A DNA stretch of 64,000 nucleotides from Raphanus sativus (Eukaryota; Streptophyta; Magnoliopsida; Brassicales; Brassicaceae). Numbering within the stretch: position 1 is the first letter of the stretch; the number at the start of each line of letters is the position of its first letter. Location: the NCBI RefSeq assembly GCF_000801105.2, contig NC_079516.1, positions 310,001 through 374,000 on the forward strand, read 5' to 3'. The position numbers and the translations under genes were made by a program. Positions 45,651-57,798 of this stretch are shown one piece after another. The notes below the pieces were generated by a model. It was given only the letters and a program-made list of their open reading frames with translations, made no database searches and had not been told where the DNA came from.

Positions 45651-48499
45651 TAGAAATAAAATTATCAATGCGTAGACGTTGCTACTAACTTAATCATTTA
45701 GAGCTTGGGCCTCGGCCCATTAATATATGTCTTATTGTTATCCTTAAGGTATACATCTTGTCATGCATTAAATCAAGAGAAAATGAGCTCCCATAAATCC
45801 GTGTAAAGGTGACCATGATTAGAGAACTATCCCTCAGATAAAAAGAAAATAGTTTCGATTCCACTTTCACTCTTATAACCTACAACCGACTCCCTACAAC
45901 CTAACTCTTGCATAGCATTTGTAAAGTGTAAGGGCCAGCGAATCATGACTTTGTCCAGCAAATTAAACCCATCGATGAAACATTTCTATTCTTCCTGAAA
46001 AACACAACTTTAGGCAAGTAAGTCAATTCAACGATTTGAATTTGATATCAACTAAGTGAAAAATATAATATTTAAATCTTCACTACTAAAAATGTTAAAA
46101 ACATAATAATAAAGTTTAATGTGTTACACTAATAGATAGCTGACAATCAATTACTACATCAAAATAAAAATTCATGTTCCAATGAAAAAAACATGAGAAT
46201 TAACAGCTAATATATATGTTACTATGTAAAACAAAAATTATATCTATGTTAATATCAAGGTTCTAAAATCGGTCTAGACGACAACTTGATCTTATCTGAA
46301 ATGATTTTTGTAAAAATTCGATTTATGCTCATTTATACGATTCAAATATGCTTAAATTGTTCTAAATTGGTTAAATCAATTGATCTAAACTACTCTAAAT
46401 ATGTTAAAAATAAGAAATAATGTTATTACATGTAATTCAATATTTAATTATGTAATTATATATAAAATTATATATTTTACATATCATTTTTTAAATTAAT
46501 ATTTCTATAATATTTTTATATATGTGTTATTTATTTATAAAGTTTTATGAATTTAAATTAAATATCATAAATATAAGGACTATAATATAAAATATAAATT
46601 CTTTTGAAGTTAAGTTTGAAGTTTTTTTTTTTGAGAAGACTAGATTAAAACTGTAAATATAAGGTTTTGCAAACTTCAAAATAAAAACTTCAAAATAGAG
46701 TGTCATTTTGAGATGCTCTGAAGAAGAGCGTCATGTTTCAACAATTCAGAAGCATCTATACAGAGAGCTTCACAAAAGGTAAGTTCCTAGTTATTAGACC
46801 TCACTTAAACTTAGATTATGACTTTACAGAAACTAAAAACTATAAAAGCATGTGTTTTTTCTTTCTAGTTAACTGATGAGACACGAAGGTGTTTTCGGGA
46901 TACATTCTACCGGCTTGCAAAGAACTCACTAGTGAAGTTGGATTAATGGTCAGCAGCCACTAGAAGAGTTAAATTTGCAAGCATCCAGATATGATTATGG
47001 TGATAATACCAGGTATACATCATGTCACACATAAAAATGATGAGACTGATCAGAGTGGCAGTTATTTGATTGCAGGTTTAGTAGAGAAGAGATTGAATCA
47101 GAAACAAACTTCATCGATAGAGCCATCCCAAACCTCACATACAACAAGATGGAAACCAAAAGATTCAACTTTCCTCTATCAAAAAGAGTACAGTAAGCTT
47201 CTGCTGGATCAGAATCAACCATTCTCGTCTCTTCATCGTCCTATATGAAGTCTCTTGTTATTGTATGTTTATATGTGTGTATATAGATGAATTTATGTTT
47301 TAAACTTCAGTTTTGATCTTTTTTTTTTTTTTTGAAACTAACTTCAGTTTTGATCTTTCTCTAAAGAATCTGGTTTCTTTTACTTCCTGCAGTAATGTCT
47401 TTTTACTTTAGTAATCTGTGACAACGTTTAGTGGCCTAAATCTCGATATGAGACAAGCACATGTTTCAACAATTCAAAAGCATTATCCAATTATAATAAG
47501 CAGCATGAATTAAGAGAGAGCAATGATCCAAAAAGAAACAGCATGAATTAAGAGAGAGCAATGATCCAAAAAGAAAATATTTCATGATTGTCTTGTGTTC
47601 TTGGTTTTCATTTCAACCGGCGTTACAAGTTATATATCCACTGTCATCCTTGTTCATATTTCTGCTTCTTCTTTTTTCTTGCTTTGTTAAAGATTTGAGT
47701 AGTACTAAATCACAAAAACCTATTAGAAAAAAATATACAGATATTTTTACAATTCCTTACAATAAAGAATATATGCTTCTTTTAAAATTATTCTTGACCA
47801 TGTAATGATTTCAAAAATCACAGTTCATCACTCTAGGTACAATCTTTGATTTAACTGAAAAATTATTTTATCCATTTTATATTAAGTGTTGTTTTAGCCT
47901 TTAAAATTTATTTCATTATAATTGTCAGTTTATCTTTTAATGTAAATATTTAATAAAAATTCCATTTTACCTTTATTTTTCAGTCTATTAATTAAAAAAA
48001 TCAAACAAAATATTATATTCCTTCCGTTCCATAAAGATAAATGTTCAGAAAAATATTATTTCACAAGTATATAATTTTAAGTCATTCTATGATTTTTATT
48101 ATTTAATAATAGTAAATTGTAACTTTCAACAATATTAATTGAGTTTTATTAAGTTACTATTGATTTAACTTTATTGAAAACTGATACTGCATGTATTTAT
48201 GTTAAAATTAATTCGATTTCTTAAAATGTGTAACTAATTCAGGAACGTTTTTTTTGTAAAATAGAAGAAGTATCAAACACATGTGAAAATATTATTTATT
48301 TGAAAAAATCTTAAACCACATTTATTAAATAATTAATTAATATTATTTAATTAACATTAAATACGTGAAACAAATAACTAAGGTGTTCCTCTTAAAGCTA
48401 ACTGAAATAATAAAATAACTTTGTTGTTGCAAAACATCTAGAATTTTTTTTATCAATTAATACAGTCAACATGAAGAACATTCAAAACCAGTCAATTGC
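45651..48499. other. long AT-rich intergenic space in block I
   Basis: No gene. Parts (46260-46400) match 56780-56890 in block II. A 37-bp tandem duplication (agcatgaattaagagagagc...) lies at about 47500-47577. An open frame at 46991-47248 shows no family resemblance. The segment nearest 48499 is the U1 promoter. Confidence 0.5.
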
Positions 48500-48507
48500 T
48501 ATATATA
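48500..48507 (+). promoter_or_regulatory. TATA box of prolamin-like U1
   Basis: TATATATA 77 bases upstream of the U1 start codon. The surrounding 'ttgctatatatacac' is conserved before U2 (50541), U3 (57717) and U4 (59760), at about the same distance where undisturbed. Confidence 0.65.
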
Positions 48508-48576
48508 CACATTTATAGTTCATGGGAATATTATTAAAAACAATTCAAAGAAGAAGTTAAAAAGTGATCATACAGA

Positions 48577-49062
48577 ATGGAGACTAAGACAATTTTCAAG
48601 GCATTTTTCATAATCACCACTTTAGTGTCATATGTGTATCCAAGTTTGGGTCAAGAAGATGTTGACGATGAACCACTGGTCAATCCTGCTCGCAAGTTTG
48701 ATACATTGTATGCGACGTCGCCAGCTTCGGAAGATTACGATAATTATATTCTAAAGAACCTCCCACCAAAATACAAAACATATATAGGAACATGCATGGG
48801 CAAGATGGGGTATATTGGTGTTAAGAAATGTGGTGATGATGTTCTTAAAGAAATTCTTACCAATGAACCTGTTTCAAGAGAGTGTTGTATGGAGGTAGTA
48901 AGAGCTGGAAAAAAATGCCATATGGCAATTAATAAGTTGATGTTTCGATTTTATCAACTCAAACGTTTTGCTTCTCAAGTTTCTTTCAAAATTAATGATG
49001 TTTGGAATAGATGTTCTGCTGAAGTTGAAAGTCCTTCATCATCTGATGATGACACAATTTAG
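48577..49062 (+). CDS. secreted prolamin-like cysteine-rich protein, copy U1
   Basis: Single exon, 161 residues, intact. Signal peptide METKTIFKAFFIITTLVSYVYP, one acidic module (GQEDVDDEPLVNPARKF), then the six-cysteine domain C-C-CC-C-C (TCMGKM, KCGDDV, ECCMEV, KCHMAI, NRCSAE) and a Ser/Asp tail. Closest relative in the window is U3 at 57799, the partner in block II. The family (prolamin_like, DUF784 type) is known for expression in embryo sac or egg apparatus. No TATA or splice problem is visible. Confidence 0.82.
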   Translation: METKTIFKAFFIITTLVSYVYPSLGQEDVDDEPLVNPARKFDTLYATSPASEDYDNYILKNLPPKYKTYIGTCMGKMGYIGVKKCGDDVLKEILTNEPVSRECCMEVVRAGKKCHMAINKLMFRFYQLKRFASQVSFKINDVWNRCSAEVESPSSSDDDTI

Positions 49063-50540
49063 TTTTTTTGGATTGAATCTTTTGTTATATTATATAATGT
49101 ATTATGAAATAATGGTTTATTATCTATTTTAACTATATAAATAAGATACCTTTTCATCAGGTTATTCAGTTTTCTTACTCTAATGTTGTATAAAACAAAC
49201 TCTAATGCATATATTGGGTTGTTCTAACTAGTGTTTATTTAGCATTGTTTTTTTTATTATCAAATATAAAACATAACTGCACATGATTCTTGTTAAACAA
49301 AATTGTATATTTATTTCTTTGTAACTCGAATACATGATGATGTTTGAAAATAAAAATATATTTATAAAAAATAAATAAAAAGTGAGAGAACAATATAGGA
49401 AAAAAAATATGTAACTTTCATTTTCCGTGAAACAAAAACGTTAATCTCTTTTTATGATCCTAGCTATGACCTAATATGAAAATTCTTTATAACAATTTGT
49501 GAATTAATTATCTAAAGCTCATTTACACTGTTTTCCACAGAACATATAACTTCTTTGTTTTTTCAAGGTATATATCATCTCTTCTTTTCTAATAATCCAC
49601 ATATAGAATGAAATCAAATCATTGTGTTCATAGGATCAAAATATAGATTCTCATGAGAAGACTGATCAGAGGGACAGTTACTTGATCAAAGAGACAATAT
49701 GCTTATGCCTAATGGTGTAACACTCTATATGAGCATTGTGTTCAATAATTTAGAAGATTTTATTCAACTATAACGAGTAAGAACTCATATAAATACAAAT
49801 TCAGAATAATCAAAAAATCAAGGGAAAATATTTCATGATTGTTTATGTTCTTGGTATTTATCTCAAACGGCTTTCAAATTATATATCGACAGTCATCCTT
49901 GTTCATTTTTTTGCTTCAAAAAAAATGTTTCTTCTTCTTCTTCTTCTTCTTTGCTTGCATGTTAAAGATTTATGTAGTACTTAATCATAAAGATCTATCA
50001 GACAAGAGTATACAAAGCTCTTTACAATTCTTTTCAAAAACATATATACTTCATCTACAAAATTTTCTTTGGTTTTGCAAAGTCATCACTATATTTAGAC
50101 CATAAAATTATTTCAAGAAACATATATCCAAGTTTCCATTAGTTACAATTTTTACTTAAATGAAATATTGCTCCTCCCTACGTGTGATAATGTAATTTTT
50201 TTTTAAATGTTTTATTATAAATGTCTTTATACATTTTTCATACATATTTAAACTAAATTTCAATTTGTTCTTTTTAGTTCATTAGTTGATAAATTCAAAA
50301 AAAAATTATATTTAGTAAGTTTAAACCAGAATTACTAATTTTCTTAATTTGTATGAAAAAAATACATGAAACATAGTGAGTATTTAATTAACAATCAATA
50401 CCTGAAACATATAAATCAATTTGAAAATGTTACTCTTAGAGTTAACTAAATTAATAAAGAAATGATGTTGTTGCAAAACAACTAAAAATGTTATTTTATT
50501 AACTTATACAAAACAATAACATTCAAAACCACTTGATTGC
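49063..50540. other. U1 3' flank and U2 promoter side
   Basis: A/T-rich and matched by 58285-59760 downstream of U3 almost throughout. A CTT repeat (near 49930-49952) is expanded at 59128-59157. No gene. Confidence 0.55.
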
Positions 50541-50550
50541 TATAAATATA
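50541..50550 (+). promoter_or_regulatory. TATA box of prolamin-like U2, now separated from its gene
   Basis: TATAAATATA in the same context as at U3. A transposon at 50630-51430 now lies between this box and the U2 start codon, increasing the distance from about 80 to about 890 bases. Confidence 0.6.
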
Positions 50551-50629
50551 TACACTTATAAATCATGGTAACAGGAAAAAAGCAAAACAATTCAAAGAAA
50601 AAGTTAAAAACTAATCATACAGAATAGAG

Positions 50630-51430
50630 TAGGCATGGGCATTCGGGGTCTCAATCGGGTTTCAGTTTTATCCAATCGGGTTTCGGTTTTTCGGGTTTAT
50701 CAAAATCAGCCCCATTCGGATTATTTAAAAGTTTGGTTCGGGATCGGTTTGGATTCTATCGGGTTCGGGTCGGGGTTAGTAAATCTTCAAAGAACCGATA
50801 CAATCCAATGTACTTTCGGGTTCGGGTCCCAATCGGTTCATCGGTTTAAAAATATCTGATTTATACCTACTTTGTAACCAAAACATAAGTAAAATTGGTT
50901 TGTTTTGGTTTCGAATACCTAATTTGTAACTTTTTGTAACCAAAACATAAATAAAATCGATTTAAAAATAAGAAAAGAACATCAACCATGATCATTTAAA
51001 ATCAAACGAAAGGGAAATCATAAAACGAAAACTACGACCTCATGAAATGAGAAACATTTTTTACTAAAAACAAAATCTAAATCTAAATTTAAATATTTCA
51101 AAATTCAACAGCCAACTTTAATCATCAATCTTCATGTATTATAACCACCAACCTATAAGTAATAGATAAATATTTCAGATGTTCAATATATCTTAATGTA
51201 TTTTGAATACATATTATGAATTTGGTATATATCTTTTTGGGGTTTTGAATGTTTCGGGTTTTATCGGATATCCATTTAGATTCGGGTTCGGTTCGGGTAA
51301 TACCCATAACCCGAAATACCAAAAAATAAAATCCATTCGGTATTTATGTCGGGTTCGGATCGGTTCGGATTCATTTTTATCGGATCGGATTCGGTTCGGA
51401 TTTTCGGGTTCGATTTATTTGCCCAGCCCT
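50630..51430. mobile_element. MITE, Mutator-like (9-bp target duplication)
   Basis: 801 bp absent from U1, U3 and U4. It is flanked by agaatagag (50621-50629) and agaatggag (51431-51439), a 9-bp duplication with one change. The ends are inverted: left AGGCATGGGCA, right (reversed) AGGGCTGGGCA. 9-bp duplications are the mark of Mutator-like elements. Both ends are full of CGGGTTCGGTTCGGGTTT-type short repeats. No transposase is present. The duplicated target contains the gene's own start codon (ATGGAG). Confidence 0.78.
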
Positions 51431-51433
51431 AGA

Positions 51434-51882
51434 ATGGAGACTAAGATATTTTTCATGGCATTTTGCATAATCCTCACTTTAGTAACATATGTATATCCAA
51501 GTTTGGGTCAAGAAGATGTTGACAATGAACCACCGGTCAATCCTGGTCGCGAGTTTGATACATTGGATGTGATATCGCCGGCTTCGGACGATTACAATAA
51601 TTATATGCTAGAGAACCTCCCGCCAAAATACAAAACGTATCTTGAAATGTGGTGATGATGTTATTAAAGAGATTCTTACGAATGAACTTGTTTCAAGAGA
51701 CTGTTGTCTGAAGGTAGTAAGAGGGGGAAAAGAATGCCACTTGGAGATTAGTAAGTCAATGTTTCAATTATATCAACTCAAATGCTTTGCTTCTCAAGTT
51801 TTCTTTTAAAATTAATGAGGTTTGGAACAGATGTTCTGCAGAAGTTGAAAGTCCTTCATCATTTCATGATGACGCAAATTAG
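51434..51882 (+). pseudogene. prolamin-like copy U2 (MITE at start codon, deletion, frameshifts)
   Basis: It reads METKIFFMAFCIILTLVTYVYP and the acidic module, then hits a stop at 51653-51655. About 40 bases covering the first cysteine (the TCMGKM region of U1) are missing, and the frame is lost. An extra T lies farther down (caagttttctttt near 51800). The remaining cysteine segments are still readable in other frames. The ATG is kept as the right target copy of the MITE, while the left copy is ATA. It is cut off from its promoter. Confidence 0.88.
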
Positions 51883-53310
51883 TTATCTTGATTGAATCTT
51901 TTGTTATATTATCTAATGTATTATAAAATATGGTTTGTTATACTATTCTAATTATACAAATAAAATCAAATTTTCATTACTTATTTTTTTCATAACTCTG
52001 ACATTGTATAAAAAACTCTAATGTGATATCTTAGGGCTGTTCTAACAGTGTTTGTTTAGCATAGTTTTTTATCAAATATAAAACATAATTGCACATGAAT
52101 CTTATTAAGAAAAAATCACATATATTTTCTTTGTAACTCTAATAAATTATATTGTTTGAAAATCAAGAAAATTTACAAAGAAAAATAAAAACTGAGAGAA
52201 CGATATAGGAAAAAAATGTAACTTTCATTTTTGTGAAACAAAAACGTTAATCTCATTTTTATGATCCCAGCTATGATTTAGTATGAAATTCCTTACAACA
52301 ATTTTGAATTAATTATCTAAAGCTCTTTTACAATATTTTCCACAAAACATATAACTTCTTTGTTTTTTCAAAATATATATCATCTCTTCTTTTGTAATAA
52401 CTACATACAGAATGAAATTATCTTTGTGTTCATACAATCAAAATATAGATCTTTATGAGGAGATTGATCAGAGGGACAATTACTTAATCAAAGGGACAAT
52501 ATGATTATGCTTAATGGCTTAATGCTCTATACGAAAAAGTATCATATTTCAACAATTCAGAAGCTTTTATTCAAATATAACCAGTAAGAACTCAGATAAA
52601 CATAAACTAAGAGGGATCAACAAACCAAGAGAAAAGATTTCATGATTTTCTATGTTCTTGGTATTTTTCTCAAACGGTGTTTCAAGTTATATATCTACAG
52701 TCATCCTTATTCATGTTTTAGCCATGCCAGCTATGATAGGATGCTTTAGAAGCAAGGTCTTGCGGCCTCCAGTAATATCTATTAATTTTGTCCATTTATT
52801 TACAAAAAGTCCTTTAGTTTAGTGGTTTAAATGTTTGGGTTTGTATGGTAACAACCTAAGTTCAAACCAGGGGATTGTTAGTAGTGGCCTTCTTTTTATG
52901 AACCTCCTTCTAGTCTTCAGTAGACCATGACCGCTACTTTATTTAGCTTATTCGTCTTCTTGCTTGCTTGTTAAAAAAATTATGTAGTACTTAATCATAA
53001 AGATCTATTAGACAAGACTAACAAAGCTCTTTACAATTTTTTGCAAAAATCATATATACATCATCTACAAATTTTCTTTTGTTTCAAGAAATTATCACTA
53101 TATTTAGACCATGTAATTATTTCAATAAACATAGATCCAAGTTTCCATTAGTTACATTTTTTACTTAAGTGAAATATTATTTCCAACGTTTTACATTGAA
53201 TGTAATTTGTTTTCTTCAATGGTCTTTATTATAAATGCCGTTAAACATTTTTCTTACATATTCAAAATAAATTTTTAATTTTCTCTTATTTTGAGTTCAT
53301 TAGTTAATAA
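51883..53310. other. U2 3' flank, end of block I
   Basis: Matches the U1 and U3 3' flanks, with an extra insert at about 52716-52957. The block joint is near 53310, where a 'ttcattagttaataa' stretch of the array meets 'gtttaggctctgacattcat'. Confidence 0.6.
52716..52957 (+). mobile_element. probable tRNA-derived SINE in the U2 3' flank
   Basis: About 240 bp present here but absent from the matching flanks of U1 (near 49900) and U3 (near 59125). Box A-like tttagtttagtgg (52813-52825) and box B-like agttcaaacc (52859-52868) are 45 nt apart, the same spacing as in the 45442 SINE. Boundaries are approximate and no clean target duplication was read. Confidence 0.55.
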
Positions 53311-54191
53311 GTTTAGGCTCTGACATTCATAATCTCCAAAAGTAACATGAAACAATCATAGATCAGCTCCATGATGTAAAAAGCTAACTCTGACGACCAA
53401 TCTCTCACCTTTAAGGCATGTCATGACAATGGAACATGTGAACTTCACTGCCATCATACATAGGCGAAGAATCAACACTGTTATTTCTGCTTGAAGCACG
53501 ACGCACTTCTTCATTGTTACCTGGAACATCATCTAGAATCAAACTTCTTCAGTAAAAACTGGAAAGCACATAGAAAGAGAAGACATAAGCCTATTCAAAT
53601 TTCAGATGATAAAGATACTTAATTAATGAATAAGATGATGAAAAAAATAATAAATAGGCTTTAAAGAATATATCATCCATCTGTTCGAAATCATCAATTG
53701 AAGAAGCACTGTAGAAAGACTTTGATCTCTCGGACTCTGCTTCTTCTTCTTCTTCATATCTATATGGCCAACAAAAACATTTATATGTAGTTTCAGGGGA
53801 GTTCATGTACCTTTCACTACACATACCAATAGATGTTTATGTTTATATGAGTTCATAGTTGTATAGATGCTTAAGAGTTGTTGAAACATGATGTTCTTTT
53901 CATATAATGGGAGTTACCTTTTTTTCCTTCCATATATAGTTTTCTAACTTTTTAAATTCTTTTTGCTAGGTTATCAAACAATATAATTTATTCGAGTTAC
54001 AAAGAAAAAATATACAATTTTGTTTAATAAGATTCATGTGCAATTATGTTTAACTGCATTAGATTTAAGAACAACGAATTAGAGTTAAGAAGAACGAATT
54101 GGCCGATGAAAATTTGATTTGATTCTATATAGATATAATAATATAACAAACCATTATTTTTTAATACATCATATATTATGAAAATGTTCAA
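53311..54191. other. start of block II, possible small gene fragment
   Basis: Duplicate of 42441-43259. On the minus strand (53824-53591) a short frame has a Glu run and SERSKSFYSASSIDDFEQMDD, which looks protein-like but was not assigned. The block I copy has lost bases in the same stretch and is not open. A possible exon relic of an unidentified gene. Confidence 0.35.
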
Positions 54192-54774
54192 TCAAGATAA
54201 CTCAATCGCCTCATGGTGAGATAATGAAGGATTTTCAACTACTTTAGAACATCTATCCCAAACATGGTTAATTCTAAAAGAAACTCGAGAAGCAAAGCGT
54301 TTCAGTTGATATAATCGAAACATAATCTTTTGAATCTCCATGTAGCATTTTTTTCCAGCCCTTAATATCTTCTTACAACACTTTCTTGGAACATGTTCAT
54401 TCGTAAGAATCTCTTTAAGAACATCTAGACCACATTTCCCAATGGGCTCCATCTTGTCCATGCATGTTTGGAGATACATTTGGTATTTTGGTGGAAGATT
54501 CTCTAGCATATGATCATTGTAATCTTGTGAAACCCGCGATGTCGCATCCACTAAATCAAAAATGTGACTGGGATTGATCAGTGGTTTATCCTCAACATTT
54601 TCTTGTCCCAAATTTGGATGCGAAGCCGGCGATGTGGCATCCACTAAATCAAACACGGGACTGGAATTGATCAGTGGTTTATCGTCAACATTTTTCTTGA
54701 TCCAAATTTGGATACGCATATGATACCAAAGTGGTAATTATGAAAAACACCAAAAAGATTGTTTTAGTCTCCAT
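54192..54774 (-). pseudogene. prolamin-like gene, block II minus-strand copy (1-nt frameshift)
   Basis: Near-identical to the gene at 43260, including the duplicated 32-residue module. Its ATG is at 54774. One extra T (a run of five T instead of four near 54692) shifts the frame right after the signal peptide and creates a TGA within a few codons. The rest of the frame, including all six cysteines, stays open (175 codons), so the lesion is young. Translation from an inner ATG would lack the signal peptide. Confidence 0.85.
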
Positions 54775-54836
54775 CCTGTATGATTACCTTTTAATTCTTC
54801 CTTGAATTGTTTTGTTTTTATCCTATTATCATGATT

Positions 54837-54838
<2 letters not shown>

Positions 54839-54868
<30 letters not shown>
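54839..54868 (+). repeat. (TA)15 microsatellite
   Basis: A TA run in the upstream region of the block II minus-strand prolamin-like gene. The matching block I site (near 43908) has only about five units. Confidence 0.9.
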
Positions 54869-54871
<3 letters not shown>

Positions 54872-55523
54872 ATAAAGTGATTTTGAATGTTACTGATGGT
54901 GTTTTGTATTAATTAATAAAATAACTTATTTTTAGTTGTTTTGAAACAACATAATTTCTTTATTAATTTATTCAGCTCGAAGAGTAACATTTAAATTGAT
55001 TTTCTATGTTTTATGCATTGATTGTTAACTAATACTCACTATGCTTCATGTGTCTTTAAAATTTTGCATACAATTAAGAAAATTAATAATTTTGGTTTTA
55101 TCCTTATTAAATATAATATTTTGTTTGAATTTATTTACAAATGAACTAAAAATAAGAATCAATTGAAAAAAATAGTTTAAATATGCATGAACATCTATTT
55201 ACCTATTGTTTGTAATAAAGGGAAATGTAGTGTTCTTGGTTTGATGACATTAGTGCCGCATAAGTTGTAAACAACATGAAGTTTCGCATCAGTTAAACAT
55301 TTGCAATTTTCCTTGTCTGCATTGACTGAAGATCATGTACAATATTCATGTGAAAATCTAAAGCATACATGATCCTTTTTCATAAAGACATAACAACTTT
55401 AAGTTATCAAGTCAAGCTGCGCTCGGTGTGGCAAATTCCACATACCATGGATGCTACAAGCCATGAACTCTCACACCTAACATAGATGTTCTATCTAGGT
55501 TTATCCGACAATGGCATAAACAC

Positions 55524-56474
55524 TCATGCTTTCTGCAGTCAAACAAAAAGAGTAGATCAAGTAAAACGAATCATGCAAGAAAACGACAGTAGTAAGTAAA
55601 CTATGAGATTTAAACCTGCACTGGGAGGTAGAGCTTGAACTCCAGAGGAAGCTCTTCATCTGAGTAGAGACGGTCAGCAAAATATATCCTCCTGAGACGG
55701 CAGTTAGCATGAACCTGATCTCGCAAAGTCTCGGCGTAGTTAGTCCCATCAGCCCTCCTAGTAAGATCAGGTAAATTCAACTGTATCTGATTTCATCCCT
55801 CATCCATCTTCAAAGGCATTGTACAAATATATGGCTTCACTCTAGTCACAGACTACAAAACAAACATAATAATTCAACACAAAGACATCAATTAACTGCA
55901 TAAGCGGATTCAGAGACTGAAAGAAACAAGAGGGAAGAAAAACTTACTTGAAAGTTAGAAGCTTGGAAACGCCTACGAACATCCTTATCATCAAGAATCT
56001 GAATCTCGAAGGAGAAATAATTCTTCATGTTCTTCACTACCAATACCCAAAAAGGAAGCTTGATACCACGAGTTGCAGACAGATCAGCAGGACATGTAAT
56101 GTACGTAGACTGAATGTTTGATCCAACTACTTCAAGCACATTGGATTGTATGTCATCATCACGGCAACGCTTCACATGTCCATCTTCAACTATGAATCAA
56201 AAAGAAAAACATTATAGATGCTTAGCTAAAACACTAAATTTGATTGAAATCTCTAGAAAAATTAGAAGATAAAGGTATATTAAATCAATCGGTCACCTTC
56301 TTTGTCCCATATCTGAAGAGGCTTACTTCTGCAAAAATAAAAATAAAAACATATGTCTCAACACAATCAATGGTTTTAGAGAATATATCGAAAGAGTCTT
56401 AGGAATCACACTGAAACGTACCCTAGACTGTAAAGAATAGAGAGGAAGCCAGACTGAAACGTGTTCTTGAACAT
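55524..56474 (-). pseudogene. CFAP20/BUG22 homologue, copy 2 (one nonsense codon)
   Basis: Five exons, 56474-56422, 56328-56297, 56189-55948, 55852-55616 and 55532-55524, close to 190 codons, the family size. It starts MFKNTFQSGFLSILYSLG, contains [20 protein letters not shown] and [22 protein letters not shown], and ends with KA. CFAP20 proteins are ciliary tubulin-doublet components in animals; in plants the role is unclear. A conserved tryptophan codon in exon 4 is TGA (55793-55795, after MDEG), shared with copy 1, so the nonsense change came before the block duplication. Everything else, including the start and splice sites, is intact. Confidence 0.85.
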
Positions 56475-57716
56475 GTCTTACTTCTTCTTCGATTCCCAGA
56501 AAGAAGAAAGGTGTAGAAATAAAATTATCAATGCACAGAGAGACGCTCCTACTGACTTAATCGTTTAGGGCTTGGCCTCGGCCCATTAATATATGTGTTA
56601 CTGTTATCCTTGAGGTATACATCCTGTCATGCATTAAATCAAGAGAAAATTGGCTCCCATAGGTCTAAAGGTGACCATAGTTAGAGAATAATCCCTCATA
56701 AATAGAAAATAATTTTGATTCCAATTTTACTCTTGTAACCTATACAACCTAACTCTTGCATAGTATTTGATTCCAATTCAATTTTATGCTCATTTATATG
56801 ACTCAAATAGGCTTAAATTGTTATAAATTGGTTAAATCGATTTAAATCGATATAAACTAGTCAAAATATGTTAAAATAAGCAATAATGTTATTACAAATC
56901 TAAATTTTTGTCTAATTTCTTTTGGTTTGCACATTTATTTTGATAATTTATCACAATTATTTTATAATTAAACTTAAATACTAAAATATGTCATATAAAT
57001 ATATAATATATATAAAATAAATCAACAATTTGTTAACGTCTAGGCCTCGTATAGGTTCCGAATAATTTGTATAGTCGCTAGTCCTCTATTAAGCGCCTAG
57101 TTACCTCCTAGAATATTGGTTAATGTGTATCTATATTATTAAAACTCAAGTATCTTTGAAAATTGTTTGGAAACATGAATAATAGTATAAAATGAATATA
57201 ATGTTGTTTGGAAATATGAATAACAATATATTAGAAAAAATGATAATAGCTTATGTTATTAAGAAAAATATATTATGAAAAGAACATTGTGTTCAATAAT
57301 TTAGAAACATATATTCAAGTTTCCATTAGTTACCATTTTTTTACTTAAGTGAAATATTACTCCCACCGCTTGATATTAAATGTAATATTTAAAAAACGCT
57401 TTTATATAAATGTCTTTATACATTTTTCATACATATTTAAACTAACTTTAAATTTGTTCTTTTTAGTCCATTGGTTGATAAATTCAAAAAAAAAATATTT
57501 AGCAAGTTTAAAACCAAAATTACTAATTTTCTTAATTTGTATGCAAAAATACATGAAACATAGTGAATATTCAATGCCTGAAACATAAAAATCAATTTGA
57601 AAATGTTACTCATAGAGTTAACTAAATTAATAAAGAAATTATGTTGTTGCAAAACAACTAAAAATGTTATTTTATTAATTAATACAAAACAATAACATTC
57701 AAAACCACTTGATTAC
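56475..57716. other. AT-rich intergenic space, block II
   Basis: Partly matched by 45650-46450 and 50150-50540. Around 57033-57120 a 'ctaggcctcg...gcgcctagttacctcctag' stretch resembles a dispersed CTAG-rich repeat. No gene. Confidence 0.5.
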
Positions 57717-57726
57717 TATAAATATA
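57717..57726 (+). promoter_or_regulatory. TATA box of prolamin-like U3
   Basis: TATAAATATA 82 bases upstream of the U3 start codon, in the context conserved in the array. Confidence 0.65.
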
Positions 57727-57798
57727 TACACTTATAAATCATGGTAACATGAAAAAGCAAAACAATTCAAAGAAGAAGTTAAAAAGTAATCATACAGA

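Larger units (their letters stand above)
42441..53310. repeat. tandem segmental duplication, block I
   Basis: Block I starts with ctctaacattcataatctcc and contains prolamin-like(-), CFAP20(-), prolamin-like U1(+) and U2(+). Block II (53311 onward) repeats the same order. The first about 3.4 kb align closely by eye. Paired residues show U1 matches U3 (FKAFFIITTLVSY, YILxNLPPKY) and U2 matches U4 (FMAF, YMLENLPPKY). Confidence 0.8.

Noticed and set aside
46991..47248. 85-codon + frame in the AT-rich spacer
   Set aside because: No domain or counterpart in block II; likely chance.
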